Source: Leptospiraceae bacterium
GTDB lineage: Bacteria > Spirochaetota > Leptospiria > Leptospirales > Leptonemataceae
DNA: 64,000 nucleotides
Direction: 5' to 3'
NCBI GenBank assembly: GCA_026005135.1
Contig: BPKM01000001.1
Coordinates: 372,001-436,000 of the forward strand
Made by a program: the position numbers and the translations under genes. The notes beneath the pieces were generated by a model that saw nothing but the letters and a program-made list of their open reading frames with translations, searched no databases and was not told the DNA's origin. Numbering within the stretch: position 1 is the first letter of the stretch; each line of letters begins with the position of its first letter. This document shows, piece after piece, positions 18,578-27,896 of the stretch.

Positions 18578-18993
18578 TGTTCCACCTTTGGTTTTGTAGA
18601 TATAATGAGATTTTTAATTCCAGCTTCTTTTAATTCCTGTATCACTTTATACATAAATTTAAAAGGAACATTTTTATCTATATTTAAATAGACACGGAAG
18701 GAAGTAGGGAGTTCATAAATTTTATTCTTTAAAGCCTGATTTAAATTTTCAATAGGTATTTCTTGATTAAAAAAATATACTTTATTTTGATCAGCAAGCT
18801 CACTATCTAAATAAATAATTAAAGGATAAGGAGAAGTTTGAACTTCTGATGTTATTTCTGGTAAATTTATATCACGTGGTTTTTGATCTGTAAGCATAGT
18901 TGTTGATATATAAAAGATTAATAATAAAAAAGCAATATCTCCCATGGCAGCTACTGGAATAGAATCTAATTTTCTTTTTTTTCTTATTTTCAT
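18574..18993 (-). CDS. exbD: ExbD/TolR-family protein (second copy)
   Basis: This 139-residue protein has the ExbD layout: short basic N-terminus, one membrane helix (about 15-37) and a periplasmic domain. The proton-path aspartate is in MGDIAFLLLIFY. The periplasmic part carries VYLNIDKNVPF and VIQELKEAGI, typical of the fold. It is the second of two adjacent exbD genes, separated by only 4 bp. The two differ in sequence, so the motor may use a mixed ExbD pair. Confidence 0.9.
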   Translation of the reverse strand: MKIRKKRKLDSIPVAAMGDIAFLLLIFYISTTMLTDQKPRDINLPEITSEVQTSPYPLIIYLDSELADQNKVYFFNQEIPIENLNQALKNKIYELPTSFRVYLNIDKNVPFKFMYKVIQELKEAGIKNLIISTKPKVEQ

Positions 18994-18997
18994 ACTA

Positions 18998-19405
18998 CTA
19001 TTGCTTTATCGTTAGAGAAAATTTTGTTAATTGTTTCTGCTTCATTCCATATAATAATTGAGGAATTATATTTGATGGACATTCTGGATCCACCTTTATA
19101 GCAAAAACTATGTCTGGATTTTTTTTAGCTTTTTCTTCCATAATAGATAAAATTTCATTTAATTCATAAAGTTGATTTTCATATAAAAATTTTTCTTCTC
19201 TGGTAATTTCCATTTTAAAAAGATTCTTTTTTTCTATTTTCATAGGTGGAGCATCTTTTTTTGGTAAAGGAAATTTTACTCCTTTTAATTCTAACATTGC
19301 GCTAGCTGCTAAAAAGAAAATTATTAATAAAAATGCAATATCTGCTGTACTTGCTAATGGAATTTCTTCAGGATCTTTACTTTTTCTTTTAATTTGTAAT
19401 GCCAT
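18998..19405 (-). CDS. exbD: ExbD/TolR-family protein (first copy)
   Basis: This 135-residue ExbD homologue has a basic N-terminus (IKRKSKDPEEIPLAS), a single membrane helix (about 18-40) with the conserved aspartate in TADIAFLLIIFF, and a C-terminal periplasmic domain. Its start overlaps the 3' end of exbB by 17 bp, so translation is coupled. Tandem exbD genes after one exbB are common in spirochaetes and Bacteroidetes-type Ton loci. Confidence 0.9.
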   Translation of the reverse strand: MALQIKRKSKDPEEIPLASTADIAFLLIIFFLAASAMLELKGVKFPLPKKDAPPMKIEKKNLFKMEITREEKFLYENQLYELNEILSIMEEKAKKNPDIVFAIKVDPECPSNIIPQLLYGMKQKQLTKFSLTIKQ

Positions 19406-20189
19406 TTTTTTCTTGTATTTTATTGATTAATAAGGTTCCACAACGTTCTATTTCAATGGAAAGAGAATCAATCCAATAAAGAAATAAATTATAAATCAAA
19501 TAAGTAGGTATTGCAATCAATAAACCAGCTTGTGTAGTAATTAAAGCTTCTTCTACACCACCCGCAAGATCTTTTGCAGTAGGAGCTACTTTAATAACGA
19601 ACTGAAGAAAACTATTCCTCATACCAACAACGGTACCAAAGAATCCTATTAAAGGTGCTAAATTTCCCAAGTTAGAAAGTAAATTTAATCCTTTTTCTAA
19701 TTTTCCTATTTCAATAATAGAAGCATTTTCTATTTGTTTTTCTATTAGGGAAATATCTTTATTCTTATATTTAATGCCTTCTTTTAAGATACGGGAAATT
19801 AATCTATTGTCATTTTTTAAAAAATTTTCTAATTCCTCTAAGCCACTTTCTAAATAGTTCGAAAATTCATTATAATAATTTTTTATTTTGGCTCCACTTT
19901 TTTTAAAAAAATAATATCGTTCTAATGAAAATCCAATTATAATAGAAGAAATCAAACCTAAAATATACATGGTTCCTCCACCTTTGTTAATCCAATCTAA
20001 GATTGTTTCTCTGGTGGTTAATTCTTGTTCTATAGGTTGAACTTGCTCCTGGGTTACCTTTTCTTGTTCTTGAGATAATAAAGAAGGTATTTTAATAGTA
20101 AAAAATTGAATCATAAATAAAAAAATAATAAAATACAAAAGATTTTGATTTTGCATTAAAGGGTTTTTAAATAACTGGTTAGTTTTCAT
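19389..20189 (-). CDS. exbB: ExbB/TolQ/MotA-family proton channel
   Basis: This 266-residue inner-membrane protein drives the ExbB-ExbD-TonB motor with proton-motive force. It has an extra N-terminal hydrophobic segment (about 17-38, signal-like) and Gln-rich linker, then a membrane helix at about 72-90. The conserved two-helix core follows (about 165-240), with LAPLIGFFGTVVGM and EALITTQAGLLIAIPTYL. It is the first gene of the cluster, so the promoter should lie in the 20190-20260 region. Long ExbB proteins with an N-terminal extension are known in TonB-type systems. Confidence 0.92.
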   Translation of the reverse strand: MKTNQLFKNPLMQNQNLLYFIIFLFMIQFFTIKIPSLLSQEQEKVTQEQVQPIEQELTTRETILDWINKGGGTMYILGLISSIIIGFSLERYYFFKKSGAKIKNYYNEFSNYLESGLEELENFLKNDNRLISRILKEGIKYKNKDISLIEKQIENASIIEIGKLEKGLNLLSNLGNLAPLIGFFGTVVGMRNSFLQFVIKVAPTAKDLAGGVEEALITTQAGLLIAIPTYLIYNLFLYWIDSLSIEIERCGTLLINKIQEKNGITN

Positions 20190-20258
20190 TATAAACCTCT
20201 TTAAGAAATATTTATATAATGTCTATTTTTTTTTATTCTATTAGAACAATAAATAAAT

Positions 20259-20419
20259 AAAAAAGTTCACTAAGAAGTTTTAGTTATTTAAATAATATTA
20301 GAAAAATTAAGGATAATATATTTCAGAATAAGATTTAATCTTACATTTAAAAATATTCAGATTTTAGAGAATTTATATTTCCTTAAATCTAAAAACCTTA
20401 ATTTCTTAGTAAGCTTTTT
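20259..20419. repeat. Possible small inverted-repeat (MITE-like) element
   Basis: AAAAAGTTCACTAAGAAG (about 20259-20276) matches the reverse complement of a stretch at about 20402-20419 at roughly 14 of 18 positions. The interior is AT-rich and non-coding. No clear target duplication is seen, so this may be a chance pairing. The stretch separates exbB from the DUF1564-like gene remnant. Confidence 0.3.
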
Positions 20420-20664
20420 ACTAAAATGGCTATTTAATATATATGAACACAACAGATAAAATCAAATTCCATACAAAAGACTTACATTTAGTTTGTATAA
20501 ATCTATTACCATTACATTATAATTTCTTAAAATATTTAGCAATTTATAGTTTATTTTTTTTTGGCTTTATTGCATAACTACTATTTTAAATCAAAATCTT
20601 TTATTAAAGCGATATTTTTTTCATATATTACAAACATATGTTTAAAAATTTGATACTTTTTTTC

Positions 20665-21333
20665 GTAAACGATCAATTTATATTTTCGTAAATTATTTTA
20701 GGCACATAATATTTCTACGTCTTCTTCTACAAGCTCCCTCGCCCTATAAAATCGATGCTCTATCCTGATTTCTGTAACACTTGTTACAAATTCACGGCCA
20801 ATTTCTCTTAACGGGACCCTCAATAGAGATACCTTATCATCAAACCTTCTATAACATTCCCATTCTATTAGTAATCTTATAATATGACTTACACTATATC
20901 CCGTCATCTCGGATATATCCTTTAATAATTGATGAATATTCTGACTTACTCTTATAGAATAATGTTCATAATCATTACATACTATCTGATAGATTTTTTT
21001 ACTGGTTTTCTTTTGATTTGCTAATTTTTTTAGTCTTTCAATGTATTTAGAAATTAAAAACAAAAACATATCCGAATAGCTGGAATGACTGATTTCTTAA
21101 ATCCTGCAAATCATCTTTATAGGGTAAATAAATCATAAAATGTAAAATTAGTCGTATTACTTGATTCTTCTAGTTCTTCGTTAGGACTTTGGATATTCTT
21201 TCTAATATAAGTAGCCATCAATATAATAGTCTATTTTTTATTAAAAATCTTACCAAAAAAATATAAGAAAATCATATTTTAGAAGTAGTATTTATAGAAA
21301 CTATAAATTATAAGGCGTTCTTTGATCGCTTAC
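20665..21333. mobile_element. Transposon-like unit A: inverted repeats around a DUF1564-like gene
   Basis: GTAAACGATCAA (20665-20676) and the reverse complement of TTGATCGCTTAC (21322-21333) are 12 bp inverted repeats differing at one base. The left flank CTTTTTTTC and right flank CTTTTTTC look like an ~8 bp target duplication. The empty site in the other MITE copy (about 53628-53635) has a single CTTTTTTC. The only gene inside is the DUF1564-like gene. A second unit with the same ends and gene is at 34769-35471. No known transposase or integrase is present. Confidence 0.75.
20698..21218 (-). pseudogene. DUF1564-like ribbon-helix-helix protein, two frameshifts (unit A)
   Basis: The gene reads from ATG 21218 (MATYIRKNIQSPNEE) to a stop at 20698 (ending VEILCA). 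It needs two single-base corrections, after SNTT near 21150 and before HSSYSDM near 21085. Corrected, it is about 172 residues and roughly 80% identical by eye to the intact copy at 34815-35333. The segment SIRVSQNIHQLLKDIS followed by EMTGYSVSHIIRLLIEW looks like a ribbon-helix-helix DNA-binding motif. The downstream frame (from a Met at 21069) is open for 123 residues. Expression is uncertain. Confidence 0.7.
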
Positions 21334-22069
21334 CTTTTTTCATATCACGAAAAATTGTTTAAGAATGTTAATAAATATTTTTATAAATAGCAAATAATTA
21401 AATTTTATGCAACAAAGCCCGTTTTAATAATAGTATTCCAAAAACCATTTTTTATCTATTAAATAAATATCTAAAATATCTTTATAAAATAAAAATAGCC
21501 CATAATAGAAAAACAATGACGGCAAAATATCAGCCAGTAACAAGAGAATATAAAAAATACTGGATAGTAATGAAGCCATCCTTATGGGGAAAGATGTATC
21601 AATTAAGGTATTATTTAGGTTACTATATGAGTTGTATTTTAAGAATTATGTTAGATTGGGAGATTCAAAATATGGGAAGAGACATAATACCTCTTGTAGT
21701 GAAACCAGAATCATCTTTAAGGCAGCAAAGAATCCAGAATCGAATCCGAAGCCTTTGTAATTACACATTGATTAGTGTTGTAGATTACGAGGAACAGAGG
21801 GTTTTTTCCAGATTTTTTGATGGATATGATTGACAGTTATATTATATAATAAAATTCATATAGATATTTATATAAAATTTTTAATTACCTTATTTTATAC
21901 TAAAAATAGTTATGTACTTAAAATTTTTTAAAAAATATAAAAGACTAACTAAATTGTAGTAACATTTGTAAATTTATAATAAAATAAAATTGACATTAAA
22001 ATCAATTTTTAGAAATGACTATTAAATTTTAATCAATTTAGAAAGATCACTTATTTAGAGGAGAAAACA

Positions 22070-22849
22070 ATGGGAAAAAAAGTGTATTATAAGGTAGAAA
22101 ATAAAATTGCTACAATAATTATGGATTCTGATGAACAAAATACAATTGATGGTGAATTTATAGCTGATTTTAGAACTGCATTAAAAGAAATCTTAAATAC
22201 AGATGCAAAAGTAGTGGTGATTGAATCTGCGAGAGATGATTTTTTTTGTAATGGTTTTCATCCTGATGTATTTTTAGGTGCTTCGGGAGACAAAATCAAA
22301 CAAAATATGAAGGATTTATTAATATTAGGTTCTGAACATTTTTTTTATCCTTTACCAACTATATCTGCAATTACTGGATATGCAGCTGGTGGGGGTGCTT
22401 TTATTGCTACATATAATGATTTTCGTTTTATGAGTAAAAAGAAATCTCGTATTGGATTTACTGAAGTTCATTTAGCTATGACAGTACCATCAGTAGCATT
22501 AGAAATATTATCTATAAAAATTGGTTATCAAAATGTTATTCAATCCGTTTTATTAGGAAAATTACTTAAAGCAGAAGAATGTTTAAAATTTAATCTTGTT
22601 GATGAAATTTTTGATACCCATGAAGAAACCAGAAATGCTGCTTATAAATTAGCAAAACAAATTGCTTCTTTACCTATACAATCTTTAAAATCTTTAAAGA
22701 GAGGTTCTCAACGTTGGATAAATACAGAACATTTCGAAGCACAGATGGAAAAGGATTTAAAAGAAGTAGAAGAGCTAATGTTACATCCAGATTGTATGGA
22801 AGCATTTAGTGCTTTAAAAGAAAAAAGAAGACCAAAATTTAGTAATTAA
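22070..22849 (+). CDS. Enoyl-CoA hydratase/isomerase family protein
   Basis: This 259-residue crotonase-fold protein has oxyanion-hole elements in FFCNGFHPD and ISAITGYAAGGGAFIA, and a possible catalytic glutamate in IGFTEVHLAM. The C-terminal helices (about 190-255) are normal. GAGGAGAAAACA precedes the ATG. The exact reaction (2-enoyl-CoA hydration, isomerisation or another crotonase step) cannot be fixed from motifs. It stands alone between the mobile region and greA. Confidence 0.85.
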   Translation: MGKKVYYKVENKIATIIMDSDEQNTIDGEFIADFRTALKEILNTDAKVVVIESARDDFFCNGFHPDVFLGASGDKIKQNMKDLLILGSEHFFYPLPTISAITGYAAGGGAFIATYNDFRFMSKKKSRIGFTEVHLAMTVPSVALEILSIKIGYQNVIQSVLLGKLLKAEECLKFNLVDEIFDTHEETRNAAYKLAKQIASLPIQSLKSLKRGSQRWINTEHFEAQMEKDLKEVEELMLHPDCMEAFSALKEKRRPKFSN

Positions 22850-22852
22850 AAA

Positions 22853-22871
22853 ACGCTCCTTTAAGGAGCGC
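22853..22871. terminator. Bidirectional terminator between enoyl-CoA hydratase and greA
   Basis: ACGCTCC (about 22853-22859) pairs with GGAGCGC (about 22865-22871), with an A-run before it and T-rich sequence after. It separates two convergent genes. Confidence 0.75.
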
Positions 22872-22878
22872 TTACTTA

Positions 22879-25809
22879 TTAAATTGCTTTTTCTATTTTT
22901 TCAATAATAAATGATTTTTCTTTACTTAATGAAGCTATTTCTCCTGGTTTTTTACCAAGTAGTATTTTTCCTAAGGGGGAAGCATAAGAAATGATATTAT
23001 TATCTGGATTTACATCCCATAATCCTAAAATTGTATAGCTTATAATATCTCCGGTTGTTTGATCTTTTAATGTTACTTTTGTTCCAATTGTAACCACATC
23101 AGTTCTAACTTTGGAAGGATCAATAGGTACAGCTTTTTTTAGGTCTTCTTCCAGCTTAGTTGCTTCTGCTCTTAATTTATCTTGTCTTTCTAAAGCAGCT
23201 TTATACTCAGCATTTTCTCTTAAGTCTCCTTTTTCTTGTGCTTCTCCAATTTCACGAGAATTTTCTGGCATTTCTACATAAAGAATATGATCAAGATGTT
23301 TTCTTTTTGCTTCAATAGATTCTTGTGTAGTATAAATAATATCATCAGAAGGTATAAAAATTTCAATTTTTTCTTCTTGTTTAGAGATTTCTTCTTCAAG
23401 TTCTTCTAATTCAGTATCAATAGAGATTTCAAGATTTGTAATATCAGGTCTTAATTTATTAATAAATATTTTAAAATTATCTTTATGAGCATCTGGAATA
23501 TAAGGAACATTTTTAAATAATATAAATATTCTTTTAATAAAATTTTCATCAGCTTTTTCTATATATTCTTTTATTTTTGATTTTTCTAAGGTTTCTACTG
23601 TAATATTTTGAGTACCAAAAATTGTTTCTATAGCTAAATTTTTTAGACGATTGCCTCTTGTTTCAATTCTTTCAAGGGGTTTTAATAACCGGAAGATTTG
23701 CAATAATACATCAAACTTATTAGTATCGATCCAATCATATTCTTGTTCCCAATCATTTTCTAATATATTTTTACTAATCCATAAAAAGATTTCTGGATAT
23801 TCTCTATATTTTCTAAAAATTGTTTCAATATAATCTTTTAATATCTCTTTTCTTCCGAGATTATTAAGTTTTTCTATTATATATTTATGTACTTTGATTG
23901 GTGTTTGTAATAAGATTTCTTCTAAGATATTTTCATAATCCTCTCTAGCTTCAATAATAAGATCTATAAATTGTTTTTTAAAATCTGTATTTTTAATATC
24001 ATGAAAAATTTGTGAAATTTGTTTTTTATCTAAATTTTCAATTAACTCTAAAATATCTTCTTTTTGGGTTCTTCTTGATTTAACAATAGGATTAGAAGGA
24101 TATGTTTTTTCAAATAAATCAAAAAACAAATAAACCATAATTCTTTTATATGGATCTTTACTTTCTTCTTGTGTTAAATAAAATTCTGCAAAACTTTCTG
24201 ATGCTTTTTCTGTAATTTCTGGACTAACAGTTAAACTTTCCAGTGCTATTTCTAATTTTTTATCCCATTCTTTTATATTATTAAATTTATTTTCTAATTC
24301 TTCTGCATAAGTAAGCTCTCTTTCCCACATTAGAATTTCATCTCGTTTTTTAGGACTAAAACCAAAAAATTTACTTTCTTTTAAGAGTTTTCTAGCATCT
24401 TGCCACCATTTATTCCATTCAGATTTTGGAATTAATTTATCTACCACTTCTGCTTTAATTTGAGCAAGTGTAATTTTTTTATTATATGATTCTAATAAAA
24501 TTCGAAAGAATTCTAATTTATCTTCTTTACAGAGTCTTTTTAGTTCTTCTGGATTTTCATAGTATCTTACCCAGATATGATCAGGTTGTAATGCTTGTAA
24601 ACTGGAAATTGCCATATCTAAGGTCATTTTTTGATTAGGATTTTTATCAAAATCAATTATAACATATTTTTCATTAATTTCTTTTATTTTGCCTACGCCT
24701 CTTTTTCTATGGTATACATAATTATTGGTATCAAAAACAATGTATTTTTCAAAATTACTTATACCTATGTTAATTGGTTTTTTCGGATTCGTTAATTCAG
24801 ATAATCTTAAAAAGATATCCAATAAAGAATGATTTTTATATTTTTGTCTATATGCTTTAATTAATTCTTCTCTTAGTCTTGTTAGAGCTTTACTTTCTTT
24901 TTTTCTATATTTTGTATCAAGTCCTTTTAATCGTTTTTCATTTTCTTCTCTTTTATCTTGTTCGATGGCATTTGCAATAATTTTTTTTAATAAATTTATT
25001 ACAGTATCCCAATCTTCTATTTCTTTGTATTTTTCTACAAGTTGAGGAAAAAAAGCTACTATAAAATTATAATTTTTATTACTATTCAAAATTCTTTCAA
25101 GACGTTCAAAAAATTTTAAATCTTCAAAATAATCTTCTACCAGAATTTTCCATATTTCTTCTAATTTGTCTGTTTTATTTTCTTTTACATAAATTTCTGC
25201 GGCTCTTTTAAAGTAAATACCAGCCTCTTCTGGATCTTCTGTATGAATTAATTTTGCATATTTTACACAGGAATCAGCATCTTTTTTATCTATTTCGATA
25301 ATAGTTTTTAGAATAGATTTTGTTTCTTTTTTTCCTTTTAATTTTTCAATAGCATCTTGTTTGTATTTTAAAATATCTACAATACCAGGATGATTTTTTA
25401 ATTTTTCTATTTCTTCTGGAAAAAAGGATAATATAACATCACAAATATAAACAATAATTGACCAACGTGTGGCAAGTTGAAAATCGTGTAATAAACTTAA
25501 AATAAGATCAAATAATTTATCTTCTTCTGATGGATCTCTATCTAAGGTTTTTTTAAATGCAATAATAGGTGGGATTAATCTACCTAATATTGTTTTATCA
25601 TTTTCTGTATTTTTATATTCTGCCAGGGTTTGTAAAATTTCTTTTTGCTCATCTTCTGAAGAATTGGCTATTTCCTGTGCTAAATTTACGTAATTTTCAA
25701 TTTTATTTAATTGATAAGAAGAAAAATCTTTTGTTAATTTTTCTTCGTTAATATAAGTATATAATTTATTTAATAAATTCTTATTTTGTGTTTCTGTTGA
25801 TGGATTCAT
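22879..25809 (-). CDS. greA: Long GreA-type transcription elongation factor
   Basis: It rescues backtracked RNA polymerase by stimulating transcript cleavage. The C-terminal ~145 residues (about 830-976) are a complete GreA: a coiled coil with the acidic tip EKGDLRENAEYKAA, then the globular domain with GTKVTLKDQTTGD and SPLGKILLGKKPGE. Ahead of it lie about 830 residues, mostly helical and charged with TPR-like stretches. A short beta-rich segment (about 355-405, NYVYHRKRGVGKIKEI) resembles the RNA-polymerase-binding fold of CarD. Long GreA proteins of this kind occur in spirochaetes. A normal short GreA is about 158 residues. Confidence 0.92.
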   Translation of the reverse strand: MNPSTETQNKNLLNKLYTYINEEKLTKDFSSYQLNKIENYVNLAQEIANSSEDEQKEILQTLAEYKNTENDKTILGRLIPPIIAFKKTLDRDPSEEDKLFDLILSLLHDFQLATRWSIIVYICDVILSFFPEEIEKLKNHPGIVDILKYKQDAIEKLKGKKETKSILKTIIEIDKKDADSCVKYAKLIHTEDPEEAGIYFKRAAEIYVKENKTDKLEEIWKILVEDYFEDLKFFERLERILNSNKNYNFIVAFFPQLVEKYKEIEDWDTVINLLKKIIANAIEQDKREENEKRLKGLDTKYRKKESKALTRLREELIKAYRQKYKNHSLLDIFLRLSELTNPKKPINIGISNFEKYIVFDTNNYVYHRKRGVGKIKEINEKYVIIDFDKNPNQKMTLDMAISSLQALQPDHIWVRYYENPEELKRLCKEDKLEFFRILLESYNKKITLAQIKAEVVDKLIPKSEWNKWWQDARKLLKESKFFGFSPKKRDEILMWERELTYAEELENKFNNIKEWDKKLEIALESLTVSPEITEKASESFAEFYLTQEESKDPYKRIMVYLFFDLFEKTYPSNPIVKSRRTQKEDILELIENLDKKQISQIFHDIKNTDFKKQFIDLIIEAREDYENILEEILLQTPIKVHKYIIEKLNNLGRKEILKDYIETIFRKYREYPEIFLWISKNILENDWEQEYDWIDTNKFDVLLQIFRLLKPLERIETRGNRLKNLAIETIFGTQNITVETLEKSKIKEYIEKADENFIKRIFILFKNVPYIPDAHKDNFKIFINKLRPDITNLEISIDTELEELEEEISKQEEKIEIFIPSDDIIYTTQESIEAKRKHLDHILYVEMPENSREIGEAQEKGDLRENAEYKAALERQDKLRAEATKLEEDLKKAVPIDPSKVRTDVVTIGTKVTLKDQTTGDIISYTILGLWDVNPDNNIISYASPLGKILLGKKPGEIASLSKEKSFIIEKIEKAI

Positions 25810-26076
25810 TTACATCTCCTTATAAATATTTAAAATGACAATTTTTAAAAATAAAAAGTGTATAAATGTTTAAAATTTTTTTTCTTTATAACAAGTCAAA
25901 TTTTAATTATAGAATTTGATTCTTTAATTATATAATATATAATTTAATTACATTTCACTAAAAATCAAGAAAAAAAAGTAGTAATTTTCTAAATAATGTA
26001 TTAAGACAGAGATAACCTTTAAAAATTATAAACTCTTGACGAAGTTTTTACCAATAAGATTTTTTACTATTGAAAG

Positions 26077-27852
26077 ATGGATATATCAAAAGTATTTTTA
26101 TTAGAAATAAGTTGGGAAGTATGCAGACAGATTGGTGGAATATATAGAGTTATAAGAACGAAAGCTCCTGTAATTTCTGAATATTATAAAGATAATTACT
26201 GCCTTATAGGACCTGATATAAAAGGTATTTCTGATTTAGAATTTGAAGAAATAAAACCATATGGTATTTATAAAGATATAATTGAAGATATAACAAAAAA
26301 AGGTATTCTTATCAGATTTGGGAAATGGCTTATAACTGGTAGTCCAAATGTTATATTAATTGATTTTTTAGCATATTTTTATAAAATACAGGAATATAAA
26401 TATTTTTTTTGGAAAGATCATGGAATAGAAACACCAGATGAAATGTGGATTAATGATTCTGTTATTTTTGGTTATCAGGCGGCGGACGTTATAGAAAGTT
26501 TTACAAAAATATTAAATAAAAAACCTGTTATAGCTCATTTTCATGAATGGAATGTTGGTTCTACTATTCCTATTTTAAGAAAAAGAAATATACCTGTAAA
26601 AATTGTTTTTACAACGCATGCAACATTACTTGGAAGGTATATGGCGTCACATGTCGAAAACATATATGAACATATTAAATATGTAAATCCCTATGAAGAA
26701 GCCAAAAAATATAATATTTTTTCACATTATTTAATAGAAAGAGCAGCCTGTTATGGAGCGCATATTTTTACAACAGTGAGTGAAATTACAGCAGAAGAAA
26801 CGAAGTATTTACTACAAAAGGAAGTTGATTTTATTACACCCAATGGTCTTAATATAAATAGATTTGTTATTGCCCATGAACATCAAAATTTACATGGATT
26901 ATATAAATCCAAAATACATCAATTTGTAGCAGGATATTTTTTCCCTTATTATACATTCGATCTTGATAAAACACTATATTTTTTTACTTCTGGTAGATAT
27001 GAATTTCGTAATAAGGGTATTGATTTATTCTTAGATGCTTTACCAATATTAAATGAATTACTAATAGAAAATCAAATTGATATAAATATTGTTGTATTTA
27101 TTATTACGAAAACAAAAACTAAAGGATATAGATATGATGTTTTACAAAATCAATTTACCTATGATGAGTTAAATCATGTTTGCGAAACAATTGCAGAAAA
27201 AATACCCCATAGATTATTAAATCAAATTATAGAATCCCCAGAAATTCATACAAATCATTTAGTAGATGAGTCAGAAAAAATGTATTTAAAACGTATTTAT
27301 TATTCCTGGAAAAAAGAAGGTTTTCCATCGGTTGTTACACATGAAATGGAATATCCAGATGATATTATATTAAGTTATATCTATAAAAATAACATAACAA
27401 ATAAAAAAGAGTCAAAAGTAAAAATTATCTATCATCCAGATTTTTTATCCAGTTTTGGTTCCATTGTTAAATTGGATTATTTAGAATTTATTCGAGGGTG
27501 CCATTTAGGAATTTTCCCCAGTTATTATGAACCTTGGGGATATACCCCCATGGAATGTTCTGCTGCTGGAATACCATCTATAACTTCTGATTATACTGGA
27601 TTTTCTTTGTTTTTAAGAAAAATGCTTCCTGAACATGAGAAATATGGTTTGTTTATTTTAAATCGAAAAAATACTTCTTATATTGATTGTACAAAGAACT
27701 TAGCTGAAATTATGTTTCAGATAGCCAGAATGAATCGTCGAGAAAGAATCGAATTAAGGAATCGTGTAGAAAGTATTAGTGAAATTTTTGACTGGAGAAA
27801 TCTAATCCATTATTATTTTGATGCATATCAGTCGGCAATACAAAAAGTCTGA
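26077..27852 (+). CDS. Glycogen synthase, eukaryotic-type (GT3)
   Basis: This 591-residue protein adds glucose to glycogen. It follows the animal/fungal glycogen synthase pattern and not bacterial GlgA (GT5). Markers are LLEISWEVCRQIGGIYRVI near the N-terminus, FGKWLITGSPNVILID, HFHEWNVGSTIPILR, TTHATLLGRYMA, TTVSEITAEET, TPNGLNI, and C-terminal FPSYYEPWGYTPMECSAAG. GT3 enzymes normally use UDP-glucose. The last sense codon is GTC followed by TGA, both partly supplied by the adjacent insertion sequence. Without that element the protein would end one residue later. No other glycogen gene is in the window. Confidence 0.93.
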   Translation: MDISKVFLLEISWEVCRQIGGIYRVIRTKAPVISEYYKDNYCLIGPDIKGISDLEFEEIKPYGIYKDIIEDITKKGILIRFGKWLITGSPNVILIDFLAYFYKIQEYKYFFWKDHGIETPDEMWINDSVIFGYQAADVIESFTKILNKKPVIAHFHEWNVGSTIPILRKRNIPVKIVFTTHATLLGRYMASHVENIYEHIKYVNPYEEAKKYNIFSHYLIERAACYGAHIFTTVSEITAEETKYLLQKEVDFITPNGLNINRFVIAHEHQNLHGLYKSKIHQFVAGYFFPYYTFDLDKTLYFFTSGRYEFRNKGIDLFLDALPILNELLIENQIDINIVVFIITKTKTKGYRYDVLQNQFTYDELNHVCETIAEKIPHRLLNQIIESPEIHTNHLVDESEKMYLKRIYYSWKKEGFPSVVTHEMEYPDDIILSYIYKNNITNKKESKVKIIYHPDFLSSFGSIVKLDYLEFIRGCHLGIFPSYYEPWGYTPMECSAAGIPSITSDYTGFSLFLRKMLPEHEKYGLFILNRKNTSYIDCTKNLAEIMFQIARMNRRERIELRNRVESISEIFDWRNLIHYYFDAYQSAIQKV

Positions 27853-27896
27853 CTTACGGACTAAAAATAGGACATTTTTTAATTGTACAAAAAAAG

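Larger units (their letters stand above)
20563..21420. mobile_element. IS5/IS903-like inverted-repeat element (MITE copy A) carrying an insertion
   Basis: The left end GGCTTTATTGCATAA (20563-20577) and right end TTATGCAACAAAGCCC (21405-21420) form inverted repeats of the GGCTTTGTTGCATAA type, which I associate with IS5-family (IS903-like) ends. The first ~100 bp and last ~80 bp match the compact 176 bp copy at 53537-53712 closely. Between them lies the 669 bp DUF1564-like unit. There is no transposase, so it would need one in trans. A GTTT repeat flanks it, but ten extra bases lie between the left GTTT and the repeat. Confidence 0.7.
20443..21833 (+). pseudogene. DUF1564-like gene split by a nested mobile insertion
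   Basis: The 5' part (20443 to about 20552) encodes MNTTDKIKF through LLPLHYNFLKYLAIYS. The 3' part (about 21425-21833) encodes NNSIPKTIFYLLNKYLKYLY, then YQPVTREYKKYW and MSCILRIMLDWEI. Joined at GTTT (20549-20552 = 21421-21424), the two are in the same frame. The joined product follows, stretch for stretch, the intact relative at 34815-35333. The inserted DNA is about 870 bp and carries another member of the family on the opposite strand. The internal ATG at 21516 could still start a 105-residue C-terminal fragment. The family assignment to DUF1564 is from memory of the pattern and is tentative; the split is read directly. Confidence 0.7.
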
